From: Stygiolobus sp037389425
Lineage (GTDB): Archaea; Thermoproteota; Thermoprotei_A; Sulfolobales; Sulfolobaceae
NCBI RefSeq assembly: GCF_037389425.1
Contig: NZ_JBBHKR010000038.1
Coordinates: 1 to 19,509 of the forward strand
Length of the DNA: 19,509 nt
Direction of reading: 5' to 3'
Part shown: piece after piece, positions 6,429-13,524 of the stretch
Layout: every line of letters begins with the position of its first letter
How positions within the stretch are numbered: position 1 is the first letter of the stretch
Program-made: the position numbers and the translations under genes
Notes under the pieces: generated by a model
Database searches by the model: none
The model's input: only the letters and a program-made list of their open reading frames with translations
Told to the model about the DNA's origin: nothing

Positions 6429-7584
6429 GAAACCCGCACATCTTGAGGTATATGTTTAGAGACGCGTTCAATTGCCTATCCAGAGTGAATCCACACCTCT
6501 CGCAGTGAAAAGTCCTGCCGACCTTTCGGGAAACCCATCCACATTTGGGGCAGGACTTGGAAGTGTGGTAAGGGTTAACCTCCTTAACAAAGGAACCGTA
6601 AAGTGGAGCCTTATATTTAAGCACACGGTGTATAGTCCTCCACACAGTCCTTGAAATCCTCTTAGACAGCTTGTCGTTGGCATCTCTAAACATCTCTTGT
6701 TTATTCAACTTCTCAACAGCAAACATAGTGAGAGGATACATTTCCAGCAACTCGTTCACGAACTTGTGAACGTAATCAAGCACGCGGTTCCTTTCACGGT
6801 GGGAATACTTCTCCATTAACACCTTCCCCTTCCTACCGTGCTTTGAAGCAAAAGACTGTATTTTACTCCTCTTCAACTCCATACCGTATTTTAGACTGTA
6901 CAACTCCTTCAAGGAGAAAGTTACGAACTTATCACCATCGTAAGCGTCTAATGTGTAAAGATTACTATCAATTGCTAGGAAATCTAGGGGAGTAAACCAA
7001 GGTAATTTATAACGGAATGGTAGGTGAACTTTATCCTCCTTAATTATGGGCTCACCTAAATCAAGCCCTTTAACCCGTCTAGAGAACCATTTGTGAGACC
7101 ATGAGAAGGTGACGTATTCGTAAGGTCTTACTGTAATCCTAACTTCTTCGCCCTCAACTTTCCTAAGTGTCGACTTTACCCTAACGTAAACCTTCTTCAA
7201 TCTAGGTTTCCTTAATGACGCTTGCCCTTTTTCAGCCCTTCTCTTCCACCCCTTTAATATTGAGTAAGCGTCGCTTATTGCCTTGTCAACGTAGTGGGAA
7301 GCTAACTTGTTAATCTTTTCAAGCTCATCTCTCAATATCTTGTAAACCTCCTTTTTCTTAGGCAGGGTTATTTTGATCTTCATTAGGACTTTCTTACCTT
7401 TCTTTACTTCCTTCCTCTCTATCTTAGTCCTCTCCCATAACCAGTCTAAAGCCTTCTGTAGAAGGACTCTGTAGTTCTCCAGTAATATCTTGCTCTCCTT
7501 CTTCTTATCGTTCTTCAGAGAGTACGTTAGGTAGACGTATTCCTCCTCCGGTTGGAATGTTTTAAGCCTTAAGCTCTTCGACAC
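6283..7584 (-). CDS. tnpB: TnpB, RNA-guided RuvC nuclease-like protein, atypical third catalytic site
   Basis: A 433-aa TnpB, the ancestor family of Cas12, which binds an RNA from the element end and cuts matching DNA to keep the element at its site. Seen: a basic N-terminal half with helix-turn-helix-like segments, RuvC-I Asp in FLAIDSNLY (D206), RuvC-II Glu in FAVEKLNK (E291), a zinc finger CPKCG (C345, C348) plus CERCG (C361, C364), and the RuvC-III region LDRQLNASLNI (368-378). The usual motif is DRDxNAAxN; the second Asp is Gln371 here, with D369 kept. Activity is therefore uncertain. The C-terminus (IPLKGRRGMN onwards) is encoded by the structured element end and stops at TGA within about 12 bp of the border. 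GTG start at 7584 overlaps tnpA by 23 bp, suggesting coupled translation. Confidence 0.93.
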   Translation of the reverse strand: MSKSLRLKTFQPEEEYVYLTYSLKNDKKKESKILLENYRVLLQKALDWLWERTKIERKEVKKGKKVLMKIKITLPKKKEVYKILRDELEKINKLASHYVDKAISDAYSILKGWKRRAEKGQASLRKPRLKKVYVRVKSTLRKVEGEEVRITVRPYEYVTFSWSHKWFSRRVKGLDLGEPIIKEDKVHLPFRYKLPWFTPLDFLAIDSNLYTLDAYDGDKFVTFSLKELYSLKYGMELKRSKIQSFASKHGRKGKVLMEKYSHRERNRVLDYVHKFVNELLEMYPLTMFAVEKLNKQEMFRDANDKLSKRISRTVWRTIHRVLKYKAPLYGSFVKEVNPYHTSKSCPKCGWVSRKVGRTFHCERCGFTLDRQLNASLNIYLKMCGFPHLFFTPTGSRWVGVIPLKGRRGMNGAMPRDSSEAQRLRIDIKYYEIL

Positions 7585-8146
7585 ACTTCTTCACCTTCTC
7601 ATATTTGTGACTCCTTATTTCGTACAACTTTCCACTAAAGGAGACTAGTATAGAGATTAAGTCTTCTATTAACTCTTGTTCTGGTGTTTTGTCCTCCTTA
7701 TTTAATACCACGAGCTCGCAGTTGTGTGCTTTGCACACTTCTTCAATTATCTCGAAACCAAACCTTACTAGTCTGTCTGGGTAGGCAATGATTACTTTCG
7801 ATACTTCGTTGTTTAGTATGATTTTCAATAGCTTGAGGAATCCTTTCCTCTTCATGTTCAATGAAGATCCGACGTCAGTTATTACTTGGTCGTAGTCCTT
7901 AACGTTCTCCTCCAAGTATTTTACTTGGTTTATTAAGTCGTCTTTCTGTGTGTTTGATGATACTCTTGCGTAAAGGATCACTTTCCTCTTTCTAACAATC
8001 CCCACAAGTCTTTCGACGTCTTCTTCCTTGAACCTCCACTTCCCAGTTTCTAGTATCACGGGTTTTATGTACCCTTTCTTAACATATTCTCTGAGTGTTG
8101 CGTATGATATTCCTAGGCGTTGGCACACTTCTTTAGGTCTTAGCAT
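7562..8146 (-). CDS. tnpA: IS607-family serine recombinase (transposase TnpA)
   Basis: A 194-aa protein with the reversed domain order typical of IS607 transposases. An N-terminal MerR-like helix-turn-helix comes first (residues 1-48, LRPKEVCQRLGISYATLREY), then the serine recombinase catalytic domain: YARVSS with nucleophile Ser63, the DVGSSLNMKRKGF loop (91-103), and YPDRLVRFG with the catalytic arginines R125 and R128. It moves the element through a serine-linked intermediate at GG targets. Length is normal for the family and no lesion is visible, so it is probably active. ATG 8146 is supported by a TATA box (plus-strand AATATAAA, 8170-8177) at leaderless distance within the element. Confidence 0.95.
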   Translation of the reverse strand: MLRPKEVCQRLGISYATLREYVKKGYIKPVILETGKWRFKEEDVERLVGIVRKRKVILYARVSSNTQKDDLINQVKYLEENVKDYDQVITDVGSSLNMKRKGFLKLLKIILNNEVSKVIIAYPDRLVRFGFEIIEEVCKAHNCELVVLNKEDKTPEQELIEDLISILVSFSGKLYEIRSHKYEKVKKCVEELKA

Positions 8147-8208
8147 TGTATAAAAATTTATGATGAAATAATATAAACTTTACGGTTTATCGGAAATTGC
8201 TAACAACG

Positions 8209-8439
8209 GCTTCACCAGTCTTTAACGCTTTAGTAATGAGCCTAATACCTAGGGATGAGAGAAGTAGGGCAAGTAGTCTTATCCAATTAATTGATTCTCT
8301 CCCGAGGGCTTTTGCACCTTCCATAGGAGGTTATTTATTTAACGAGGGGAACTTGGTCCTGCCCTTTCTGATAACCGGTGCATTATACTTCACTTCAACA
8401 GTCGTCTTTTACAACCTTTTTAGGAATGTGAAGAGATGA
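8209..8439 (+). pseudogene. MFS transporter, C-terminal part beyond the IS607 element
   Basis: Continues the transporter that begins at 5423. From the target GG at 8208-8209 the frame reads ASPVFNALVMSLIPRDERSR, the well-known loop between late MFS helices, then two more hydrophobic segments and a basic C-terminus (RNVKR), 76 residues in total. The TTG at 8197 is in transposon DNA and is not a natural start. In-frame joining with the upstream half needs no base change, so the insertion is young. Confidence 0.85.
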
Positions 8440-8659
8440 AAGTATGAACCATAAAGATTTTATGAAGAGACGACGACAACAACAATACGAACCTCTCCCT
8501 TTATTTTAAATAATGAAGTACTAAAGAACTAAAACCAAGCATAAGAAATTCGTGAAATTGACTCTTTGCTATCATTTCCGGATGTTAATCATTCCCCATT
8601 TTTACAACATTATAAATGATCTGCGTATTTCGCTAAAATTAATTGTGGGTGAACTAGGG

Positions 8660-9043
8660 TTAAAATTTCGCTCCAAGCTTTTTTAAATCCGAATCATTAC
8701 TTATCATTTCAGCGTTAATCTTACGTGAACAGTAGTAATGTATTGCGTCTTCAAAGTCCAGATTGTTCCTTTTAATGGTTTCGTATACCTCTTTTAGTTC
8801 GTAAGGTTCTAGGTGTACGAACTTAACGTTTAGATCCTCAAATACTTCAGATATTTTTCTCATAATTTCCTTTTCATCTTCTTTTGTTAAATACTTGAGG
8901 ACTACGATAAGCTGAAAGAACGTGATTTCTGAAGTGTAGATCTCATTAGTATGTTCTATCCAATATTCTGCCCTATTACCGAATTCTGGGTCATCGATTA
9001 GGTAGTATACGAACACGTTTACGTCTAGATATCTTTTAACCAC
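8660..9043 (-). CDS. vapC: VapC-type PIN-domain ribonuclease toxin
   Basis: A 127-aa PIN-domain protein. Acidic metal-binding residues are in place: Asp7 in YLDVNVFVYYL, Glu39 in SEITFFQ, Asp99 in LDFEDAIHYY and Asp117/Asp119 in ISNDSDLKK. VapC toxins cleave tRNA or rRNA when free of their antitoxin. ATG 9043 overlaps the end of the upstream AbrB-type gene by 19 bp, the usual VapBC layout with coupled translation. Complete, with no lesion. Sulfolobales carry many VapBC pairs linked to stress response. Confidence 0.93.
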   Translation of the reverse strand: MVKRYLDVNVFVYYLIDDPEFGNRAEYWIEHTNEIYTSEITFFQLIVVLKYLTKEDEKEIMRKISEVFEDLNVKFVHLEPYELKEVYETIKRNNLDFEDAIHYYCSRKINAEMISNDSDLKKLGAKF

Positions 9044-9273
9044 TTTTTACTCCTCTCTTCTAAAGCCTCTTTTAATATTTCGTCTACATCTTCTGACTTT
9101 AGACTAGCTTTAAATAATCCCTTATAATTCTTTTTTATATAAGGTAAGAGTTCTATTTTACCGTCTTCAACAATGAGTTTTACTTTACTGGTGATATTTA
9201 ACTCTTCCCTTACTTCCTTGGGGATTACTATTCTCCCTTTCTCGTCAACGCTAAGTAAATATTCTTTTTTCAT
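9025..9273 (-). CDS. vapB: VapB-type AbrB-fold antitoxin
   Basis: An 82-aa protein counted from ATG 9273 (MKKEYLLSVDEKGRIVIPKE). It has the AbrB/SpoVT swapped-hairpin DNA-binding domain (VDEKGRIVIPKEVREELN, then KVKLIVEDGKIELLP) and an acidic C-terminal helix (SLKSEDVDEILKEALEER) that would bind VapC. A GTG at 9294 also opens the frame, but the TATA box at about 9296-9304 overlaps that position and is about 22-29 nt from ATG 9273, so the later start is preferred. The protein normally represses its own promoter together with VapC. Confidence 0.88.
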   Translation of the reverse strand: MKKEYLLSVDEKGRIVIPKEVREELNITSKVKLIVEDGKIELLPYIKKNYKGLFKASLKSEDVDEILKEALEERSKKWLKDI

Positions 9274-9541
9274 AAATTCCACTATTATTCCCACATATAA
9301 AAAGCCAATGTAGTTAGTAGGTAGTGAGCGAGTTGTTAGTTTAATATTTATTCAGATAAACGAGAAGAACACTTTGACTTAACGTAAAGTAGTGCAAAAG
9401 TTATATTAATGATTTTTAAAAATCAAGGAATGTTAATAAGATAAGCCTGTCTGCCTTGTTTGAGAGATGAAAACCTCGCCTTTTAAAGAAGGAGAGCTAG
9501 ATTGAAATGTTTAACTTATATTATACGGTTTATCAAATAAG

Positions 9542-9763
9542 TTGAGAAAGAAAGATATGATTGTTCTATCCAAGGATGTTAGGGAAAACTTTGGATAAAA
9601 GAAAACGGTATATTAATAGATGAGATTAAAGGTGATGAGTTGGTTTTAACGTCCCCTGAAACCTAAGATAGTGAAAGTTGATCCGAAAATAGTGTAGGAA
9701 ACTCTTAGGGAGGAAGTTGAGGCTGAAACAAGAAAAGAGGAGGAAATATTTAATGATAGTTGA
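9542..9763 (+). pseudogene. Decayed VapB (AbrB-fold) antitoxin gene
   Basis: A relic read in pieces. LRKKDMIVLSKDVRENFG from TTG 9542 is stopped by TAA. One base on, the reading IKENGILIDEIKGDELVLTS continues the AbrB hairpin, then another stop and shift lead to KIVKVDPKIV, TAG, and ETLREEVEAETRKEEEIFNDS ending TGA 9761-9763. At least two frameshifts and one nonsense codon. A TATA-like CTTATATT (9514-9521) is still at leaderless distance. It lies on the opposite strand to the intact VapBC and is not a recent copy of it. Confidence 0.75.
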
Positions 9764-9950
9764 TCGAAAGTCTTAATAGAGCATATTAATGAAGCTGGTA
9801 AATGGAATGGAAAAAGCCATGAAATTAGTTGAGGGTGATACCCAGCTTTTAGTCACATCCATTACGTTAAGTGAAGTAAGATTTTCACATATTAAAAAAG
9901 TTAACACTTATCCCTTTGGTTATGGGTCATCTATCCTCATATTTTTATAA
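9753..9950 (+). pseudogene. Decayed VapC (PIN-domain) toxin gene
   Basis: ATG 9753 overlaps the end of the decayed antitoxin, as in an intact VapBC operon: MIVD, then shifted VLIEHINEA, then after another shift AMKLVEGDTQLLVTSITLSEVRF, which matches the region around the PIN-domain Glu (LVTSITLSEV). After about 9905 no PIN sequence is recognisable and the frame closes at TAA 9948-9950, so the 3' half is lost. The next gene is convergent and starts its 3' end at 9989. Confidence 0.68.
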
Positions 9951-9988
9951 TCTATTTTCAGCTGAAGTTTCTTTAAAAGTCCCTATAC

Positions 9989-10810
9989 TCATTTTCCAAC
10001 ACCCGCCGGCAAGTATATTCCTAACATCTTCCTAACCCAGTCCTTTAACCTATAAGCGTCCTCACCTTTCTTCTCAACCAAGCCCTTCGATTCAAGAACC
10101 GTTATAGGTATTCCTAATTCACTGGCCCTCCTTTCGGAAAGAGTATAACCTTGGTTAGCAAATCTAATAAGCCACTCGAGGTATTTTGGACTTATCGTTA
10201 TAGGGAGTGAGGGGAGTAATACGACTTCATTGAACTCTTGGTATTTGTAGTAGATCACATCGGCACCGGCCAAAAGCCCGGCTAATGATATGAAAGTAGT
10301 TTCGGGCTTTAAACCAGGGGTAGCGTTAATGTAAACCTCATTACCCTCTTCCTTAAACTTAAGGATTTTATAAACTACCTTGTCGAACAAGTCCTCAATC
10401 CCCTCATAAAAAGTTTCCTCAGAGGACATGGTCTTAACAGTGACGAGCTCACTCCTAATTCCCTTCTCTTTCAAATAATCCCTTATTGTCTCACCGGCTA
10501 ATATAGAATTATTAGTATTAGTGGTATAAAGGAAAACGTAGACCTCTTCTTCCTTGTGTTTGAACTTCCTCATTGCTGAAAATAACGAGTCCAGTTCAGC
10601 TGAAGAGCTTTCACCCTTACTCTTTATAAAGTTTAGTAGTAATTTTTTCATATAGTCAAAGTTCTCTTTTATCACATTTTGCCTATCGTCATTAAATTTC
10701 AACCTATCCCAGTCCTTTAGGCTTAACCCCTCCACTTCTTTTCTCACTTCGTTGTTCTCTAAAGAATTCTTAAGTAGAGAAGTACCAACGGCTGAGACAT
10801 GAACTTTCAT
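9989..10810 (-). CDS. crn1: Crn1-family CARF-domain ring nuclease (cyclic tetra-adenylate degrading)
   Basis: A 273-aa protein of the family once annotated as a putative CRISPR-associated protein (APE2256 type), later shown for Sso2081 and Sso1393 to be ring nucleases. They cut the second messenger cA4 made by type III CRISPR complexes and so switch off Csx1-like effectors. Seen: an N-terminal Rossmann/CARF start with VGTSLLKN, where Ser11 matches the catalytic Ser11 I recall for Sso2081; YTTNTNNSILAG (95-106); and INATPGLKPETTFISLAG (161-178), where Lys168 matches its catalytic Lys168. A winged-helix-like C-terminal domain follows (RRASELGIPITVLESKGLVE). ATG 10810 has a TATA box (plus-strand CTTTATATA, 10832-10840) about 22-29 nt upstream. 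No cas gene or array is in the window, so it acts in trans. Complete. Confidence 0.9.
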   Translation of the reverse strand: MKVHVSAVGTSLLKNSLENNEVRKEVEGLSLKDWDRLKFNDDRQNVIKENFDYMKKLLLNFIKSKGESSSAELDSLFSAMRKFKHKEEEVYVFLYTTNTNNSILAGETIRDYLKEKGIRSELVTVKTMSSEETFYEGIEDLFDKVVYKILKFKEEGNEVYINATPGLKPETTFISLAGLLAGADVIYYKYQEFNEVVLLPSLPITISPKYLEWLIRFANQGYTLSERRASELGIPITVLESKGLVEKKGEDAYRLKDWVRKMLGIYLPAGVGK

Positions 10811-11193
10811 AAGAGTATATAAGCCCTCCCACTTTATATAGATTGTCGTTTAACTGAAAAATCGCGACGGGCAATTCAGGCTCCTTTGCGAATTGTAATA
10901 TCCCCTTTAGAATATAGTATAGGATACCTTTATCTTAGAACCTTCTCGGTGTGGAGATCATTATTGTTAATGAATTTATAACAAAATGGCGATACTATCT
11001 CCACTCTCCCTACTTTTTGGGTTATTCACGGAACCTTTGCGAATTATAATAATTCAACTTGACAGTATAATATTCAACAGTGTTATTACTATTCCTCTCC
11101 TCAAATTATTGGTTAACGTTTATTCAATTTGTCCTCCCTTCTGAGTGAATTAGCAGTGGAGCCATGAATCTCCTTACTTTTTCCAGTGATTTC
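10811..11193. other. Non-coding stretch with a repeated 18-mer and an inverted repeat
   Basis: No gene seen in 380 bp. It holds the ring-nuclease promoter at its left end, two copies of CCTTTGCGAATTRTAATA (10883-10900 and 11034-11051, one mismatch, 151 bp apart) and between them a perfect 8-bp inverted repeat GTGGAGAT (10951-10958) / ATCTCCAC (10997-11004). These could be operator-like sites or debris from a lost element. Confidence 0.4.
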
Positions 11194-11196
11194 TGA

Positions 11197-11568
11197 ATAT
11201 TGCTTTTTCTTCACAAAGGACATTACACTACTAACGTAGTTTCTTCGTATGCTAGATTTAACGTTTTCGGAGGGTTAGTAGAAAAAGTTTTTGTAGAAAG
11301 TGGTAGAAATATACAACGTAGACTGGTATCCGTGTCAGAAGGACTTTCAGCCTTTTTTGAGGAATATTACGGGTCTCTACATGGAGTTAAGGACAGAAAT
11401 TTCCCTTTACATTACCTAGCTATAGTAACACTAGTAGTAAGCATAATAGCCGCAATAATAATATTCTCTATATTCTCGTCGAATCCAATTAACACCTTGT
11501 TGGAGATCACTTTAGGTTTAGTGATATCTGTAGCGATCTATACTAGAGAGAACTATGATGAGTTTTAA
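11197..11568 (+). pseudogene. C-terminal remnant of a membrane protein
   Basis: An open frame of about 123 codons that begins right after a TGA (11194-11196) with no ATG anywhere in it. The only candidate start is TTG 11200, with no TATA box or Shine-Dalgarno sequence. The first 70 residues look like an amphipathic soluble stretch (FGGLVEKVFVESGRNIQRRL, FFEEYYGSLHG). Two strong membrane helices follow (YLAIVTLVVSIIAAIIIFSIF and TLLEITLGLVISVAIY) and the frame ends at TAA 11568. Layout recalls the C-termini of large antiporter-like subunits of complex I-related enzymes, but this is a guess. Most likely the tail of a larger gene whose front has been lost. Confidence 0.4.
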
Positions 11569-11735
11569 GGCATTCTACTTTTTCATTTTATTTACTATCG
11601 TGAGGGGAAAAGAAAGAAGTTGGAAGAAAAAGCAATCCAAGCTTTTCTGCTTCTAATATTTGGCTTCCTTGAAGGGCAAGCTTGTCTTTCTCATTACCAT
11701 ATTAGTCTACTAAATTAAACATATAGACCGGTACA

Positions 11736-11743
11736 TTTAAATA
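11736..11743 (+). promoter_or_regulatory. TATA box of the hsdMSR operon
   Basis: TTTAAATA centred 27 nt upstream of ATG 11767. It implies a leaderless mRNA for hsdM. It is the only clear promoter in front of the four overlapping genes, so they are probably one transcript. Confidence 0.65.
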
Positions 11744-11766
11744 TTCGTTTAGACTAACATTATATC

Positions 11767-13524
11767 ATGAGTAGCTCAAATTGCATAAAGAACTTACCCA
11801 GATGGGTTTTGGTAAGATACAATTTTTTAACTGAATACTTTGGAGACAAACCATTTACTGTAAAAGACACGGAGAGCCTTTTCTCTAAGTTACTTTCCGA
11901 AAAGAAATTAGAGCATATAGGGGCTATTAAAGAATTTTTATCTATTTTAAAAAAGGAAGGATGTATCAAAGTAATTCAAAATGCACTAGACGAAAAATAT
12001 GTAAAATATCAAATAGTAGAATCGGAAATATCTAAGGGTGATTTGTTTACAACATTGAAAAGAGCTGCCGATTTAATCAGACTCGGCTTAGATTATAGAT
12101 CATTATTAGTATTTCTATTTTATAAGGCAATAAGTGATAAATATGAAGATAAAGTCAATCAAATAGTTAAAGATAGAAATGTTCCAAAAGAAGTTGCCTA
12201 TATTATGGCAAATAGTGAGTTTAAAATGTATAACGAAGATTCGGGAGAACTATTAACTTGGAATGAGGTTACTAAAAAAAGCGATTATTTAACTGAATTT
12301 CAAAATGCACTAGTGAAATTTGCTACTTTAAACCCAGATATAATAAATAAGGAGTTAATGATCGCCCTATTAAATAAGCTAGGTATTACAACTTTACCTA
12401 ATGAACTTAAATCAAAACTTGATCAGATAAAAAGACTTTTTGATAACCTAGATTTTTCTCATATAAATTTCGATATTATAGGAGATGCTTACACGTATAT
12501 TCTAGCACAATTTGCCCCAACTAAAGGAAAGGAAGGAGAGGTATACACACCACAAGAAGTTATAAAACTCTTGGTAAGATTAATCGATCTAGAGCCTGGG
12601 AAGGATGTATTAGACCCTGCAATGGGATCTGGGGCTATGTTAATAGAGTCCTATAAATATGTGAGTGAAAAAGGAGGAAGTGTTAAGCTTTACGGCCAGG
12701 AATATAATCCAGATATGGCAGCAATAGCTAAGCTGAACTTTGTATTACATGGAATTCCTAAGGACTTAGTAGAAATACAAGTAGGAGATAGTTTAAGAAA
12801 ACTTAAATTTGCTGAAAAATCTGAATTTAAAGTAGATTACGTTATAGCAAATCCACCATGGAATCAGGATGGGTATGGAGAAGAGGTGTTAGGAAGTGAT
12901 ATTAGTTTACGTAAAATATATAAGTACGGATTTCCGCCTAATGACAAGGCTGATTGGGCATGGGTGCAATTAATGTTATATTATGCTAAGGAAAAAGTAG
13001 GTATCATATTAGATCAAGGCGCTCTATTTAGAGAAGGAAAAGAGAAGACTATTAGGGAGAGAGTCGTTAGTGATGATTTAATAGAGGCAATAATTCTACT
13101 TCCAGAAAAACTATTTTATAACACTCAGGCGTCGGGGATAATAATCATATTCAATAAAGAGAAAAACAGTGAAAGAAAAGGAAAGATCCTTTTCATAGAT
13201 GCTACAGATCTGTATGTTAAACACCCTGAAGTTAGGAAACTAAATAAGCTAACATATGAACATATTCAGAAGATTGTGGAGGTATATAAAGAATTCAAGA
13301 CTGTACCTAACTTTTCACGCGTGGTGAATATAGAAGAGGTAATTAAAAATGATTATAATTTAAACGTACATAATTATATTACAAAAACTCTAAGTAATAA
13401 TTCTGTAAGTATAAGAGAACTAGAAGAATTATGGAACAGTATAGAGAAAATTAGAAAAGAAAGAGAAGAAAAGGAAAGAGAGCTAGAAGAAGTAATTAGA
13501 ATTATGGTGAGTAAAATTGACTGA
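11767..13524 (+). CDS. hsdM: Type I restriction-modification methyltransferase subunit (HsdM)
   Basis: A 585-aa adenine-N6 DNA methyltransferase of the HsdM family; two copies join HsdS to form the modification enzyme and protect host DNA. Seen: an N-terminal helical domain (1-230) with the usual region before the catalytic domain (DAYTYILAQFAP...GEVYTPQEV), SAM-binding motif I DPAMGSG (283-289), catalytic motif IV NPPW (362-365), and a C-terminal coiled-coil of Glu/Lys/Arg (about 550-575, IRKEREEKERELEEVIR) that normally contacts HsdS. Length is somewhat above the 500-530 aa usual for family members because of the N-terminal extension. The gene starts leaderless at ATG 11767 and overlaps hsdS by 8 bp. 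No lesion. Confidence 0.96.
   Translation: MSSSNCIKNLPRWVLVRYNFLTEYFGDKPFTVKDTESLFSKLLSEKKLEHIGAIKEFLSILKKEGCIKVIQNALDEKYVKYQIVESEISKGDLFTTLKRAADLIRLGLDYRSLLVFLFYKAISDKYEDKVNQIVKDRNVPKEVAYIMANSEFKMYNEDSGELLTWNEVTKKSDYLTEFQNALVKFATLNPDIINKELMIALLNKLGITTLPNELKSKLDQIKRLFDNLDFSHINFDIIGDAYTYILAQFAPTKGKEGEVYTPQEVIKLLVRLIDLEPGKDVLDPAMGSGAMLIESYKYVSEKGGSVKLYGQEYNPDMAAIAKLNFVLHGIPKDLVEIQVGDSLRKLKFAEKSEFKVDYVIANPPWNQDGYGEEVLGSDISLRKIYKYGFPPNDKADWAWVQLMLYYAKEKVGIILDQGALFREGKEKTIRERVVSDDLIEAIILLPEKLFYNTQASGIIIIFNKEKNSERKGKILFIDATDLYVKHPEVRKLNKLTYEHIQKIVEVYKEFKTVPNFSRVVNIEEVIKNDYNLNVHNYITKTLSNNSVSIRELEELWNSIEKIRKEREEKERELEEVIRIMVSKID
13506..13510 (+). promoter_or_regulatory. Shine-Dalgarno site fixing the hsdS TTG start
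   Basis: GGTGA, complementary to the crenarchaeal 16S 3' end, 6 nt before TTG 13517 and inside the end of hsdM. Internal operon genes of Sulfolobales use such sites, so it decides this unusual start. Confidence 0.6.

Larger units (their letters stand above)
6273..8208 (-). mobile_element. IS607-family insertion sequence (tnpA-tnpB)
   Basis: About 1,936 bp, the size of known Sulfolobus IS607 elements such as ISC1904/ISC1913. It encodes a serine recombinase and TnpB in one overlapping operon on the minus strand. The ends are placed by rebuilding the interrupted MFS gene: GG at 6271-6272 (or within 6271-6274) on the left and GG at 8208-8209 on the right. IS607 elements recombine at GG dinucleotides without a target duplication, so the limits are certain to within 2 bp. 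No inverted terminal repeats are seen, as usual for this family. Confidence 0.88.

Noticed and set aside
6468..6683. Open frames on both strands inside the tnpB zinc-finger region
   Set aside because: Shadows of tnpB; no independent signals.
9411..9424. Perfect palindrome GATTTTTAAAAATC
   Set aside because: Low-complexity A/T palindrome without an adjacent gene start; expected by chance in AT-rich DNA.
9494..9509. GAGCTAGATTGAAATG, reminiscent of the GATTGAAAG ends of Sulfolobus CRISPR repeats
   Set aside because: A single copy with no second repeat at spacer distance; not a CRISPR array.
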